From Levilactobacillus hammesii DSM 16381 (GTDB lineage Bacteria; Bacillota; Bacilli; Lactobacillales; Lactobacillaceae), in the NCBI RefSeq assembly GCF_001434395.1, contig NZ_AZFS01000046.1, positions 112,904 through 176,903 on the forward strand: a stretch of 64,000 nt of DNA. The letters are read 5' to 3'. Of this stretch, positions 38,918 through 49,073 are shown in pieces. Numbering within the stretch: the stretch's first letter is position 1; each line of letters begins with the position of its first letter. A program made the position numbers and the translations under genes. The notes below the pieces were generated by a model. The model saw only the letters and a program-made list of their open reading frames with translations, did no database searches and was not told the origin of the DNA.

Positions 38918-39487
38918 ATGCAAATCCGACAGGCTCAACCGCAAGATAGTGCACAGATAGCGCCGTTGATTGCGATGATCTATCGTGATATGGAGATGCC
39001 CGTACTGCAAAATGTCTCGGAGTCTGCGTTAATTTCGATGCTGACGACGCTATACGCGATGCCCGAAAACCTGAACGGCATTGCCCAGACGTTAGTTGCT
39101 GATGAGGAGAATCAGGTGCTAGGTGTGGCTTTTGGTCATCCGGCAGAGAATGAAGTTGCGGTTAATCAAATTTTAAAGCGCGTCTCTGCAAAACATGAGG
39201 GGTTCTCAGCACCCCTGGAATTGGGGGGCGAGAGTCGACCAGGAGAGTGGTATCTGAGTATGTTAGCGGTCGCACCGCAAGCTCAGGGACAAGGGATTGG
39301 GAGTCATCTGCTAAAAGCTTTACCCCAGTTTGTTGAAAGCTTTGGCAAAGCTAAGATTAGCTTGAATGTCGATGACGGCAATCCAGGTGCAGCCAAGCTC
39401 TATCGGCGACAGGGATTTAAGGCGGATGGTCGGTTAATGATCGGCATCCATCCGTATCAACACATGGGATTGTCACTGCAAGAATAG
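38918..39487 (+). CDS. GNAT-family N-acetyltransferase
   Basis: This 189-residue protein has clear GNAT motifs: IRQAQPQDSAQIAPLI at the start, YLSMLAVAPQAQGQGIGSHLL (about 124-144) as the acetyl-CoA-binding motif A, and GNPGAAKLYRRQGFKADGR as motif B. The substrate is unknown. AGGAGG precedes the ATG. It is a single-gene unit converging on clpP. Confidence 0.88.
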   Translation: MQIRQAQPQDSAQIAPLIAMIYRDMEMPVLQNVSESALISMLTTLYAMPENLNGIAQTLVADEENQVLGVAFGHPAENEVAVNQILKRVSAKHEGFSAPLELGGESRPGEWYLSMLAVAPQAQGQGIGSHLLKALPQFVESFGKAKISLNVDDGNPGAAKLYRRQGFKADGRLMIGIHPYQHMGLSLQE

Positions 39488-39518
39488 GTTAAAAAGGAAC
39501 TTTAGTCGCCATATTGGC

Positions 39519-39553
39519 AAAAAAAGCATCGACCGGCTGGTCGATGCTTTTTT
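39519..39553. terminator. Bidirectional terminator between the GNAT gene and clpP
   Basis: AAAAAAGCATCGACC and GGTCGATGCTTTTTT are perfect arms, giving a T run on both strands. Confidence 0.93.
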
Positions 39554-39561
39554 ATATAAAA

Positions 39562-40158
39562 TTACTTGCTTTGTTCGCTACTGTTGGTCATGATGTGGTC
39601 GATTAACCCGTAATCGACGGCTTCTTGAGCACTCAAGTAGTTATCCCGTTCAGTATCTTGGTTCAGACGTTCAACGGGTTGACCGGAATTGTCAGCCAAG
39701 ATTTGGTTGATCAATTGCCGAGTCTTTAAGATTTCGCGAGCGGCGATTTCAATTTCAGTTTGTTGACCTTGTGCACCACCAGATGGTTGGTGAATCATCA
39801 CTTGGGCGTGAGGCAAGGCAAAACGCTTGCCCTTAGTCCCGGATGAAGCCAAGACACTGGCCATGGAAGCGGCCATCCCCAACGTAATGGTTTGCACGTC
39901 GGATTGGATGAAGTTCATGGTATCGTAGATGGCTAAGCCGGAAGAAACCACACCACCGGGTGAGTTGATGTAAAGTGAAATGTCCTTGGTGGAGTCTTGG
40001 GCATCCAAGAAGAGCAATTGTGCAATGATGGCGTTGGCCATATCATCTTCAATTGGGCCGGAAAGCATAATGATCCGGTCTTTTAATAGTCGTGAATAGA
40101 TATCATAGGCCCGTTCGCCACGGGATGATTGTTCAATAACTGTAGGTACTAAATTCAT
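39562..40158 (-). CDS. clpP: ClpP, ATP-dependent Clp protease proteolytic subunit
   Basis: This 198-residue serine protease forms the tetradecameric chamber used by ClpX, ClpC and ClpE. The catalytic triad is Ser98 ([11 protein letters not shown]), His123 (MIHQPSGG) and Asp172 (ERDNYLS). Length and spacing are normal. AGGGAGG precedes the ATG on the minus strand. The promoter carries a CtsR box, so it should be induced by heat and protein stress. Confidence 0.98.
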   Translation of the reverse strand: MNLVPTVIEQSSRGERAYDIYSRLLKDRIIMLSGPIEDDMANAIIAQLLFLDAQDSTKDISLYINSPGGVVSSGLAIYDTMNFIQSDVQTITLGMAASMASVLASSGTKGKRFALPHAQVMIHQPSGGAQGQQTEIEIAAREILKTRQLINQILADNSGQPVERLNQDTERDNYLSAQEAVDYGLIDHIMTNSSEQSK

Positions 40159-40221
40159 GACAAGATAGCCTCCCTTATTTATTTAACGTAGAAATGGCTA
40201 GCGTTCTGCTAACATGTTGCT

Positions 40222-40251
40222 AGTGTACCGCTATGGTCAAAGTAGGTCAAA
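40222..40251 (-). promoter_or_regulatory. clpP promoter with CtsR operator
   Basis: GGTCAAA at 40235-40241, GTA, GGTCAAA at 40245-40251 is a heptad direct repeat with 3-base spacing, the CtsR box. On the minus strand TTGACC (40245-40250), 17 bases and TACACT (40222-40227) form the promoter, so the operator covers the -35. Confidence 0.9.
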
Positions 40252-40336
40252 CAATATGACTTCCTTCTGTTGGATTGCTCTGAGATCGGCCATAAGTCAG
40301 GCGAATCGCCGGTTAATGCCAGCAGTATTATCGACC

Positions 40337-40456
40337 ATTGACAACCATTTGACTAGAACTATCATACCAGAAATTGACTAAACGTCACGTATTCTATCAC
40401 CGAAATTGACCAGTTACGCGCTTAAATTGACCGCTTACGGGCTGGCTATTTATTTT
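40337..40456 (+). promoter_or_regulatory. Direct repeats and promoter ahead of the LytTR gene
   Basis: AAATTGACC-containing 21-base units occur at 40403-40423 and 40424-40444 (17 of 21 positions equal), with another AAATTGAC at 40371 (32 bases upstream, three helical turns) and TTGAC at 40338 and 40349 (11 apart). The last TTGACC (40427-40432) can serve as -35 for TATTTT at 40451-40456 (18-base spacer). LytTR regulators bind paired direct repeats about two helical turns apart, so autoregulation is plausible. Confidence 0.55.
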
Positions 40457-40503
40457 TAGTTTTCCCTATGGTTAACTTAATAAAGACGAAAGGGGGTGGC
40501 AAC

Positions 40504-40953
40504 TTGAAGATTCACATTGAGGTCGACCCGACCTTAGATGAGCCCGCGGTGACGCTGCACGTTCCCGCAAAGACACCGGCAGTTGATGAGTTGGTGGCAG
40601 CGATTCAAGCAGCAGACAGGGTGCAGCAACGGCTAACCTTTAGCTGGCATGGTGAAAACTACCAGGTGAGTTTGGCAGACGTGTTATTTTTTGAGGCACG
40701 GGATCACCAAGTGACGGTTCACACAGCGACGGCGATGTATACAACTGGCCAACGACTCTACGAATTGGCTGAACGTCTGCCCAATCAGTTTATACAGGTT
40801 TCCAGGTCAGCCATCCTCAATCGCACGCAGGTTTTCTCGCTGACACGGTCAGTGACGGGCAACCTGGTAAAATTTCAAAATTCACACAAGCAACTCTACG
40901 TTTCACGCCGATACTATCAGGCGTTAAAACACGCACTAGAGGAAAAGGGGTAA
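40504..40953 (+). CDS. LytTR-domain transcriptional regulator
   Basis: This 149-residue protein has no receiver domain. The first 50 residues resemble the small N-terminal region of stand-alone LytTR regulators, and the LytTR DNA-binding domain covers about 50-146 (FSWHGENYQVSLADVLFFEARDHQVTVHTAT...). The frame opens at 40468, but a TTG at 40504 behind AAAGGGGGT gives the natural start MKIHIEVDPTLDEP. Its stop lies 4 bases before a LiaF-like membrane protein, a usual partner arrangement for stand-alone LytTR regulators, where the membrane protein is often an inhibitor. Confidence 0.85.
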   Translation: MKIHIEVDPTLDEPAVTLHVPAKTPAVDELVAAIQAADRVQQRLTFSWHGENYQVSLADVLFFEARDHQVTVHTATAMYTTGQRLYELAERLPNQFIQVSRSAILNRTQVFSLTRSVTGNLVKFQNSHKQLYVSRRYYQALKHALEEKG

Positions 40954-40957
40954 GGAT

Positions 40958-41692
40958 ATGCGTAAACAAGCAAATTGGTTTTGGGGCGTCTTCTTGGTAT
41001 TGGGCGCCGTTGTTTTAGTCACGAGCCAGATGGGGATCTTCAGTTACCATGTGGGGGTTTGGCCACTGCTACTAGCCGTCTTTCTGGTGGCCGCCTTCGT
41101 TGAAAGCCTCATGCATCTCGCTGTCTGGGGGATGGTTTTCTCATTAGCGTTTCTAGCCATTATCTTTGCGCAACCCCTGGGGATTACAGCATTGGCACCA
41201 TGGACCATTCTGATTGCCGCGGTATTATTGTCGTTGGGGCTGTCACTGATCATTCGGCCTAAGCGTTGGTATCATTATAATTGGCAGTCGCAAGGAAATG
41301 GAGCCCATCACCATCACCGCGGGTGGTCCGAACATGGTGAAGATGTTGAAACGTTGCATGACCCCGATATGACGGTTAACGTGAACATGAGTAATAGTAT
41401 CCGGTATCTCCAGTCCACGGATTTTCGGCGGGCGGACGTCCAGGTCTCAATGGGCAATGCCAAATTGTACTTTGACGACGTGACCTTAAGCGAGCAGGGG
41501 GCAGTCATCAACGTGGACGCACACCTGGGAGCCGTACAGTTGTATTTGCCCACGACCTGGAACGTCAAGACGGATGTGGATGCCAACCTCGGCGGTATCG
41601 AGACGACGGGTGAACCAACGGCAACGACTGGGCCAGTGGTGATGGTGACCGGTCGGGTGTCACTGGGGGGATTGAGTCTTATCTATATTTAG
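40958..41692 (+). CDS. LiaF-like membrane protein
   Basis: This 244-residue protein has four N-terminal membrane helices (about 8-26, 31-47, 51-70 and 76-96), a His-rich linker (GAHHHHRGW), and a C-terminal beta-repeat domain like that of LiaF (NSIRYLQSTDFRRADVQVSMGNAKLYFDD...GAVQLYLP...). LiaF inhibits the LiaSR envelope-stress system in Bacillus; here the neighbour is a LytTR regulator rather than LiaSR. I infer an envelope-stress or membrane-signal module, with this protein controlling the regulator. GGGG-AAGG precedes the ATG. Confidence 0.8.
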   Translation: MRKQANWFWGVFLVLGAVVLVTSQMGIFSYHVGVWPLLLAVFLVAAFVESLMHLAVWGMVFSLAFLAIIFAQPLGITALAPWTILIAAVLLSLGLSLIIRPKRWYHYNWQSQGNGAHHHHRGWSEHGEDVETLHDPDMTVNVNMSNSIRYLQSTDFRRADVQVSMGNAKLYFDDVTLSEQGAVINVDAHLGAVQLYLPTTWNVKTDVDANLGGIETTGEPTATTGPVVMVTGRVSLGGLSLIYI

Positions 41693-41697
41693 AGAAT

Positions 41698-41735
41698 GGG
41701 GTGTGCGGGCAGAACGTTGTCGGTACACCCCTTTT
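41698..41735 (+). terminator. Terminator of the LytTR-LiaF operon
   Basis: GGGGTGT/ACACCCC followed by TTTT. Confidence 0.65.
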
Positions 41736-41756
41736 GCGAGGCGTTTGTTCTGGACT

Positions 41757-41788
41757 AAAAAAGGCCCCATCCATAAGGGATGAGACCT
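41757..41788 (-). terminator. Terminator of tRNA-Arg copy 1
   Basis: On the minus strand GGTCTCATCC pairs with GGATGGGGCC (two G-U pairs), followed by six T. It belongs to a 124-base unit repeated at 42746-42869. Confidence 0.85.
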
Positions 41789-41805
41789 GACCGCTTTGCT
41801 TGTAA

Positions 41806-41877
41806 TGCGCCCGGAGGGAATCGAACCCCCATTTCAAGAACCGGAATCTTACGTGCGATCCATTACACTACGGGCGC
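41806..41877 (-). tRNA. tRNA-Arg(CCG), copy 1
   Basis: This 72-base cloverleaf has acceptor GCGCCCG/CGGGCGC with discriminator A, D stem GTGT/GCAC, anticodon stem TAAGA/TCTTG with loop TTCCGGT (anticodon CCG, codon CGG), and T arm GGGGG-TTCGAAT-CCCTC. CCA is not encoded. The sequence is identical to copy 2. Confidence 0.96.
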
Positions 41878-41901
41878 ATAGTGGTTAACAACACCTTAAC
41901 T

Positions 41902-41930
41902 ACTATAACTGATTTTGGATAAAAATACAA
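41902..41930 (-). promoter_or_regulatory. Promoter of tRNA-Arg copy 1
   Basis: On the minus strand TTGTAT, 17 bases, TATAGT, about 25 bases before the tRNA 5' end. Confidence 0.75.
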
Positions 41931-42080
41931 GTTAGTTTATGGTGAGAAAATCGAGCAGCTATCACTGCCGATGGGACTTGCGGTGAACGCATTGGAGCTA
42001 ACGGGGAAAACGTTGATCGGTTTCCCACTGCCAGAAAATCATGCTATAATATCGGCATTAACTTTTCAGTGGAGGAAAAA

Positions 42081-42689
42081 ATGACGCGACATAAAACATT
42101 CCGCCTCGTGGTGGATGCGTTATTAATGGCAATTGTCTTGCTGCAAAATATTTTACCGTTTCTCGGGTACATTCCGTTGGGACCATTTAGCATGACCTTA
42201 ATTGGGTTGACCGTGATTGTGGCCGGAACGGCTATGGGCCCCAAGGATGGGATGCTCATCGGGGGCTTTTGGGGGTTGATTACCTTCGTTCGGGCCTTTA
42301 CCTGGCCATCGAGTCCAGTCGCTCCGTTAGTCTTTACAAACCCGTTAGTTTCAGTGGTCCCCCGCTTATTGATGGGGTTGGGCGCTGGCCTGGTCTATCT
42401 ATGGGGCCGCAATCGTCAGTGGTCAATGCGCCGTTCGATGAGCGTTGCAGCGGGGGTGGCCGCATTAATCAATACGATTTTGGTGCTGGGTTTGGTCTTT
42501 TTCTTCTATCAAACACCAGCTGTGGCGACCGCCTTTGGTGCAAAGGGAAATCAGACATTAGGGTATGTCCTCATGATTTCGTTGGTGACGAATGCCGTGC
42601 CTGAATTACTCTTAGATATTTTAGTCGCACCACTGATTGCAATTCCCTTGCGAAAACGCTGGGATCGGATCAATCATGTTGTGAGATAG
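42081..42689 (+). CDS. ECF transporter S component
   Basis: This 202-residue membrane protein with about six helices is typical of ECF-transporter substrate-binding (S) components of the PF12822 family. Features are the N-terminal LVVDALLMAIVLLQNILPFLGYIPLGPFSMT, a conserved glycine-rich MGPKDGMLIGGFWGLITFVRAF and PRLLMGLGAGLVYLWGR. The pattern is closest to vitamin transporters such as the pantothenate type, but the substrate cannot be fixed. GGAGG precedes the ATG at 42081. No EcfA or EcfT gene is nearby, so it would use a shared energising module. It is flanked by two copies of a tRNA-Arg unit. Confidence 0.83.
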   Translation: MTRHKTFRLVVDALLMAIVLLQNILPFLGYIPLGPFSMTLIGLTVIVAGTAMGPKDGMLIGGFWGLITFVRAFTWPSSPVAPLVFTNPLVSVVPRLLMGLGAGLVYLWGRNRQWSMRRSMSVAAGVAALINTILVLGLVFFFYQTPAVATAFGAKGNQTLGYVLMISLVTNAVPELLLDILVAPLIAIPLRKRWDRINHVVR

Positions 42690-42695
42690 GATGAG

Positions 42696-42726
42696 GATGC
42701 TGCGGGTAACCGTTGCATCTTTTTTT
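42696..42726 (+). terminator. Terminator of the ECF S-component gene
   Basis: GATGC-CGG pairs with CCG-GCATC, followed by seven T. Confidence 0.8.
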
Positions 42727-42745
42727 GTCGGAAGGTTTTTCAAAC

Positions 42746-42777
42746 AAAAAAGGTCTCATCCACAAGGGATGAGACCT
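42746..42777 (-). terminator. Terminator of tRNA-Arg copy 2
   Basis: On the minus strand AGGTCTCATCC pairs perfectly with GGATGAGACCT, followed by a T run. Copy 1 has two substitutions in one arm. Confidence 0.9.
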
Positions 42778-42794
42778 AACCGCTTTGGTTGTAA

Positions 42795-42866
42795 TGCGCC
42801 CGGAGGGAATCGAACCCCCATTTCAAGAACCGGAATCTTACGTGCGATCCATTACACTACGGGCGC
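42795..42866 (-). tRNA. tRNA-Arg(CCG), copy 2
   Basis: Identical over all 72 bases to 41806-41877, with anticodon CCG. Short flanks are also repeated: GCATA before the tRNA, and about 50 bases including the terminator after it. Confidence 0.96.
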
Positions 42867-42898
42867 ATAACACGCTGTGCTTTTTTGAGCACCTAACT

Positions 42899-42927
42899 AC
42901 TATAACTGATGCTGAATATAAATTCAA
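42899..42927 (-). promoter_or_regulatory. Promoter of tRNA-Arg copy 2
   Basis: On the minus strand TTGAAT, 17 bases, TATAGT. The block around the -10 (AACTACTATAACTGAT on the plus strand) is common to both copies. Confidence 0.75.
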
Positions 42928-42989
42928 GGGGTCGTTTAAATATTTTTATTTTAGTGGGCAATCTCTCCCAAATCTCCGGGAGTGTTGGC

Positions 42990-43018
42990 TTGCAATGTGC
43001 TAGTTAGGGCCTTATACT
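42990..43018 (+). promoter_or_regulatory. Promoter of cggR
   Basis: TTGCAA, 17 bases, TATACT, about 105 bases before the cggR start. Confidence 0.7.
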
Positions 43019-43122
43019 AATAAACGTAAAGGTTAGCTCTGGTTGGCCTGAATTTTTTTGACCGGGGTGGGCGCTTATCTGCCACCGCTGGTCGTTAATC
43101 GTCCCACTAGGAGGTAGTTGGC

Positions 43123-44151
43123 ATGCGTGAAGATTGGCAGTGGGTAGAAGCAATTATGCCCCAGATGGTTACGAAATTAACCAGCCGGTTTCGCGTCCTA
43201 CAGGGGATTGCGAACACGCAACCAGTTGGTCGCCGGACATTGGCGACTAATCTCGACTGTTCCGAGCGGACGATTCGCACAACGACGGATGCTTTGGCGG
43301 AGCTAGGCTTTGTCCGGATGTCGGTTAAGGGGATGCAGGTGACCAGTGCTGGCCAGCAACTTTTGCGGGGCCTGGCGCCGGTGATGAACGATTTATCCGG
43401 TTGGCAGGAGCGTGAACAGGCGTTGGCAGCCAAGCTGCACATTGCACATTGTACGATTGTACCGGGAGACAGTACCGCACCAACAGGGTCCTTACTGGCT
43501 ATGGCACAGGCCGCTCGGCAGGTCTTAACGGATCAGTTACCGCTGGGAAAAAGTACGATTGCCGTGATGGGTGGTCATACTCTAGCTACTGTGGCTTCTG
43601 TCTTGACGCCGGCACTGTCGGTTAATCGAGAGCTTTTGTTTGTGCCAGCACGGGGTGGCGTTGGCGAATCGCCAGCCATCCAGGCGAATGCCGTGAGTGC
43701 CCAGATGGCGCAACAGACGAATGGCAGTTTCCGCTCATTGTTTGTTCCTGAGCAATTAACAACGGCGACCTACAAACCGTTGTTTGCGGAGCCGGCCATT
43801 CACGAAGTCCTCCAGCTCATTGCCCAGAGTAACGTTGTGATTCACGGCATTGGCCAGGCTTTCGTCATGGCCAAACGCCGTAAGATCTCACCTCATGTGA
43901 TCGCCGATTTAACGGCGGCCCATGCTGTGGGAGAAGCCTTTGGCCATTTCTTTGATGCCGAGGGCCACGTGGTCAGTAAATTCCCCCGCATTGGGGTGGA
44001 AATTGCTGACTTAGCCGCTAAAGAATTAGTAGTTGCCGTTGCCGGTGGTGCCGAAAAAGGGGCTGCCATTGCGGCCTACATGCATTTAGCGCCAGCTTCG
44101 ACTTGGTTAATAACCGATGAAGGAGCTGCTGACTTTGTTTTAAAAAAGTGA
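43123..44151 (+). CDS. cggR: CggR, central glycolytic gene regulator (SorC family)
   Basis: This 342-residue repressor has an N-terminal winged helix (about 15-75, RFRVLQGIANTQPVGRRTLATNLDCSERTIRTTTDALAELGFV) and a SorC sugar-binding domain (about 95-340). In B. subtilis CggR represses the gapA operon and is released by fructose-1,6-bisphosphate. It is followed after 69 bases by gap, the family's usual target. AGGAGG precedes the ATG. Confidence 0.93.
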   Translation: MREDWQWVEAIMPQMVTKLTSRFRVLQGIANTQPVGRRTLATNLDCSERTIRTTTDALAELGFVRMSVKGMQVTSAGQQLLRGLAPVMNDLSGWQEREQALAAKLHIAHCTIVPGDSTAPTGSLLAMAQAARQVLTDQLPLGKSTIAVMGGHTLATVASVLTPALSVNRELLFVPARGGVGESPAIQANAVSAQMAQQTNGSFRSLFVPEQLTTATYKPLFAEPAIHEVLQLIAQSNVVIHGIGQAFVMAKRRKISPHVIADLTAAHAVGEAFGHFFDAEGHVVSKFPRIGVEIADLAAKELVVAVAGGAEKGAAIAAYMHLAPASTWLITDEGAADFVLKK

Positions 44152-44220
44152 TACACTTAACACGTACTGCTTTTTAAAAAAATTATTCTTTATTTGCTTC
44201 CTGAAGGAGGAAATCACAGT

Positions 44221-45231
44221 ATGACTGTAAAGATTGGTATTAATGGTTTCGGACGTATCGGCCGTTTGGCTTTCAAGCGGATTCACGAACTCCACTCAAG
44301 TGACATCGAAGTTGTTGCCATCAACGATTTGACGACACCTTCAATGTTAGCTTACTTGTTGAAGTATGACTCAACTCATGGCCGTTTCCCTGGTGAAGTT
44401 TCATCAACGGACAAAGGTATCGTGGTTGACGGTAAGGAATACCCTGTATACGCTGAACCAAAGGCTCAAGACATTCCTTGGGTTAAGAACGACGGTGTTG
44501 ACTTCGTCCTCGAATGTACCGGTTTCTACACTTCCGAAGAAAAGTCACAAGCTCACCTTGACGCTGGTGTTAAGCGTGTTCTGATCTCTGCTCCAGCCGG
44601 TGCTGTTACGACTGTTGTTCCTGGTGTTAACTTGGACGTATTGAGCAAAGACGACGTTATCGTTTCTGCTGGTTCTTGCACGACCAACTGCTTGGCCCCA
44701 ATGGCATACTTCTTAAACGAAGAATTTGGCATCAAGGCCGGGACTATGACGACTATCCACGCCTTCACTTCTACTCAAATGATCTTGGATGGCCCTCGTG
44801 GCAAGAAGATGCGTAACAACCGTACCGCAAGCATCAACACCATTCCTCACTCAACTGGTGCTGCTAAGGCTATCGGTTTAGTAATCCCTGACTTAAAGGG
44901 TAAGTTACAAGGCCATGCACAACGTGTTGGTGTTGTTGATGGTTCTTTGACTGAATTAGTAACTGTTCTGGACAAGAAGGTTACTGCTGACGAAATCAAC
45001 GAAGCAATCAAGAAGCACACTGAAGGCAACGATGCTTTCGGTTACAACGCTGATGAAATTGTTTCAACTGATATCATCGACGACGATCATGGTTCCGTAT
45101 TTGACCCAACTCAAACGGAAGTTACGACTGCCGGTGACACCCAATTAGTTAAGACCGTTGCTTGGTACGATAACGAATGGGGCTTCACTTGCAACATGGT
45201 TCGTACCTTATTGCACTTCGCTACGCTTTAA
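44221..45231 (+). CDS. gap: Glyceraldehyde-3-phosphate dehydrogenase
   Basis: This 336-residue NAD-dependent glycolytic enzyme has the Rossmann start [14 protein letters not shown], the catalytic Cys153 in [12 protein letters not shown] and the C-terminal [16 protein letters not shown]. The ATG at 44221 follows GAAGGAGGAAATC; the longer frame from 44194 runs through this ribosome binding site and is not used. Codon use is strongly biased (GGT, GTT, GCT), as expected for a very highly expressed gene. Confidence 0.98.
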   Translation: MTVKIGINGFGRIGRLAFKRIHELHSSDIEVVAINDLTTPSMLAYLLKYDSTHGRFPGEVSSTDKGIVVDGKEYPVYAEPKAQDIPWVKNDGVDFVLECTGFYTSEEKSQAHLDAGVKRVLISAPAGAVTTVVPGVNLDVLSKDDVIVSAGSCTTNCLAPMAYFLNEEFGIKAGTMTTIHAFTSTQMILDGPRGKKMRNNRTASINTIPHSTGAAKAIGLVIPDLKGKLQGHAQRVGVVDGSLTELVTVLDKKVTADEINEAIKKHTEGNDAFGYNADEIVSTDIIDDDHGSVFDPTQTEVTTAGDTQLVKTVAWYDNEWGFTCNMVRTLLHFATL

Positions 45232-45277
45232 TCAGCTAGCGGCGCAAGTCGGTTAAATTTAAATATTTAATGAATCA

Positions 45278-45313
45278 AACGCGGCGGAGGAGGGAATTCT
45301 CCGACGCGTTTTT
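45278..45313 (+). terminator. Terminator after gap
   Basis: AACGCG-CGGAG pairs with CTCCG-CGCGTT, followed by T residues. It separates cggR-gap from pgk. Confidence 0.85.
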
Positions 45314-45341
45314 CATTAGTCTTAAAAAAATGCACAAGTCC

Positions 45342-45371
45342 TTTGAAATATGAAGGTAAGTGCTGTATATT
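45342..45371 (+). promoter_or_regulatory. Possible promoter of pgk
   Basis: TTTGAA, 18 bases, TATATT, about 50 bases before the pgk start. Confidence 0.45.
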
Positions 45372-45420
45372 GTGAAAGTAATCTTTTATTTTGATAAGCA
45401 ATCAAGGAGGGTTTTCTAAA

Positions 45421-46623
45421 TTGGCTAAATTAACAGTTTCTGATTTAGACTTAAAGGGCAAAAAAGTCCTAATGCGTGTCGACTTCAACGTCCCAATTAA
45501 AGACGGTGTTATTGGTAACGATAACCGGATCGTCGCAGCTTTACCAACGATCAAGTATGTCAGTGAACACGGTGGCAAGGCCATCCTCTTATCCCACTTA
45601 GGTCGGATCAAGAAGGAAGATGACAAGCCAGGTTTGTCCATGCGTCCAGTTGCAGAACGCCTGTCAAACTTGTTAAACAAGCCAGTTACCTTCGTCCCAA
45701 CGACTGAAGGTTCACAACTTGAAGATGCCATTGATGGTTTGAGCGACGGTGATGTTTTAGTTATGGAAAACACCCGTTACGAAGACGTTAAGAACGGCGA
45801 ATACGTTAAGCGCGAATCCGGTAACGACCCTGAATTGGGCAAGTACTGGGCTTCATTAGGTGACGTTTTCGTCAACGATGCATTCGGTACGGCTCACCGT
45901 TCCCATGCTTCTAACGTTGGTATTGCTTCTAACATGGGTCAAACCGCTGCTGGTTTCTTGATGGAAAAGGAAATCAAGTTCATCGGTGGTGCCGTTGATA
46001 ACCCAGAACACCCATTTGTTGCCATCTTGGGTGGTGCTAAGGTTTCCGACAAGATCGGTGTGATCGACAACTTGTTGGCTAAGGCTGACAAGATTCTTAT
46101 CGGTGGTGGGATGACTTACACGTTCTACGCTGCTAAGGGTATGAAGATCGGGAACTCCTTAGTTGAAAAGGATAAGATCGACTTAGCTAAGGAAATCTTA
46201 GACAAGGCCGGCGACAAGTTGGTTCTGCCTACGGATTCCGTAGTTGCTGAAAAGTTTGATAACGATGCCGCTCATAAGACGGTTGACGGCGATATTCCTG
46301 ATGGCTACATGGCCTTGGATATCGGACCTAAGTCCGTTGCTGAATTCGAAGATGTTTTGAAGTCAGCTAAGACGGTTGTTTGGAACGGCCCAATGGGTGT
46401 CTTCGAAATGAGTAATTATGCAGAAGGTACCTTGGAAATCGGTAAGTTCTTAGGGACTTTGACTGAAGCCAAGACCATCGTTGGTGGTGGGGATTCCACT
46501 GCTGCCGTTCAACAACTCGGTGTTGCTGACAAGTTGTCCCACATCTCCACTGGTGGTGGCGCTTCTCTGGAATACCTTGAAGGTAAGACGTTACCAGGAA
46601 TTGCTGCAATTTCTGACAAGTAA
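45421..46623 (+). CDS. pgk: Phosphoglycerate kinase
   Basis: This 400-residue enzyme makes ATP from 1,3-bisphosphoglycerate. Hallmarks are [12 protein letters not shown] (substrate-binding Asp and Asn), [30 protein letters not shown] and GGGDSTAA near the C-terminus. The start is TTG at 45421 behind CAAGGAGGG. Codon use is biased as in gap and eno. Confidence 0.98.
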   Translation: MAKLTVSDLDLKGKKVLMRVDFNVPIKDGVIGNDNRIVAALPTIKYVSEHGGKAILLSHLGRIKKEDDKPGLSMRPVAERLSNLLNKPVTFVPTTEGSQLEDAIDGLSDGDVLVMENTRYEDVKNGEYVKRESGNDPELGKYWASLGDVFVNDAFGTAHRSHASNVGIASNMGQTAAGFLMEKEIKFIGGAVDNPEHPFVAILGGAKVSDKIGVIDNLLAKADKILIGGGMTYTFYAAKGMKIGNSLVEKDKIDLAKEILDKAGDKLVLPTDSVVAEKFDNDAAHKTVDGDIPDGYMALDIGPKSVAEFEDVLKSAKTVVWNGPMGVFEMSNYAEGTLEIGKFLGTLTEAKTIVGGGDSTAAVQQLGVADKLSHISTGGGASLEYLEGKTLPGIAAISDK

Positions 46624-46766
46624 ATTTATAAAGAGCTGTGGTGCCAGTCATCATGGCTTTTTATTGTGACGGTCGCTGATCATGGAGACGCTTCACTGGC
46701 TAATTGTCGGTGAGTTCGGTAAGATGATGGGCGTAGTCAATTTATTTTGAGAAAGGGTGGATTAGG

Positions 46767-47525
46767 TTGCGGATACCCCTGATTGCAGGTAACTGGAAAA
46801 TGAATAAGTCGGTCGCAGAAGCGCGCAGTTTCATTGAAGCTGTTCAGGGTAAGCTACCGGCTGCTGATACCGTGGAAACGGCAATTGCCGCCCCAGCATT
46901 GTTCTTACAGACGATGTTGGATGCGAACCAAGATAATATCTTGCGGATTGCTGCGGAAACGTGTTACTACGAAGACGAGGGGGCCTATACGGGTGAAACC
47001 AGCCCCAAGGCCTTACATGAGATGGGCATCCCCTACACCATCGTGGGGCATTCTGAACGGCGTCGGTACTTTAACGAAACGGATGATGTGATTAACCGCA
47101 AAGTACTCGCTGTTCTACGCAACGGCATGACCCCCATCGTGTGTTGTGACGAAACCATGGGTCGTCGGGAGTCCGGCGAAAAAATCCATTGGGTCGTTAA
47201 CCAAGTCTCCGCTGCTCTGAAAGGAGTCAGCATTGAAGATGCCGCTAAGATTGTCATTGCCTATGAGCCTAGTTGGGCCATCGGAAGTGGGAACTCGGCA
47301 TCATCGGACCAGGCGGAAGAGGGTTGTTACCTGATTCGCCAAACCTTGGCCGACATCTATTCGGATGAAATGGCCAACGGGGTTCGCGTTTTATATGGTG
47401 GGAGTGTCAAACCAGATAACATTGCTGGTTTAATGCAGCGAGACAACGTAGATGGTGTGTTAGCCGGGGGTTCGAGCCTCGACGAACAGTCATTTATTCA
47501 ACTCGCAAACTACCAAAATTTGTAA
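46767..47525 (+). CDS. tpiA: Triosephosphate isomerase
   Basis: This 252-residue TIM barrel interconverts dihydroxyacetone phosphate and glyceraldehyde-3-phosphate. It has [10 protein letters not shown] (catalytic Lys), GHSERRRYF (catalytic His), [15 protein letters not shown] (catalytic Glu) and YGGSVKPDN. The start is TTG at 46767 behind GAAAGGGTGG. It lies 143 bases after pgk with no strong terminator between, so the two are probably cotranscribed. Confidence 0.97.
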   Translation: MRIPLIAGNWKMNKSVAEARSFIEAVQGKLPAADTVETAIAAPALFLQTMLDANQDNILRIAAETCYYEDEGAYTGETSPKALHEMGIPYTIVGHSERRRYFNETDDVINRKVLAVLRNGMTPIVCCDETMGRRESGEKIHWVVNQVSAALKGVSIEDAAKIVIAYEPSWAIGSGNSASSDQAEEGCYLIRQTLADIYSDEMANGVRVLYGGSVKPDNIAGLMQRDNVDGVLAGGSSLDEQSFIQLANYQNL

Positions 47526-47541
47526 AACGGTAAAATTGTGA

Positions 47542-48953
<1,412 letters not shown>

Positions 48954-48971
48954 TTCAAAAAGTTAAATCAG

Positions 48972-49014
48972 AAAGTGGTATTTACTCATTTAGTGGGTAG
49001 ATACCACTTTTTTT
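48972..49014 (+). terminator. Terminator of eno
   Basis: AAGTGGTAT/ATACCACTT followed by seven T. Confidence 0.9.
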
Positions 49015-49024
49015 GATTTCCGCC

Positions 49025-49052
49025 AAATATTCGGCGACTTTTTACGGAGTTA
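49025..49052 (+). promoter_or_regulatory. Second copy of the comFA-type promoter element
   Basis: AAATATT, 6 bases, CTTTTTACGGAGTTA, identical in both conserved blocks and in spacing to 6250-6277. It ends 21 bases before the ATG of the LPQTSE surface protein. Confidence 0.5.
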
Positions 49053-49073
49053 AAGAGTATAAGGGGGCATTTG

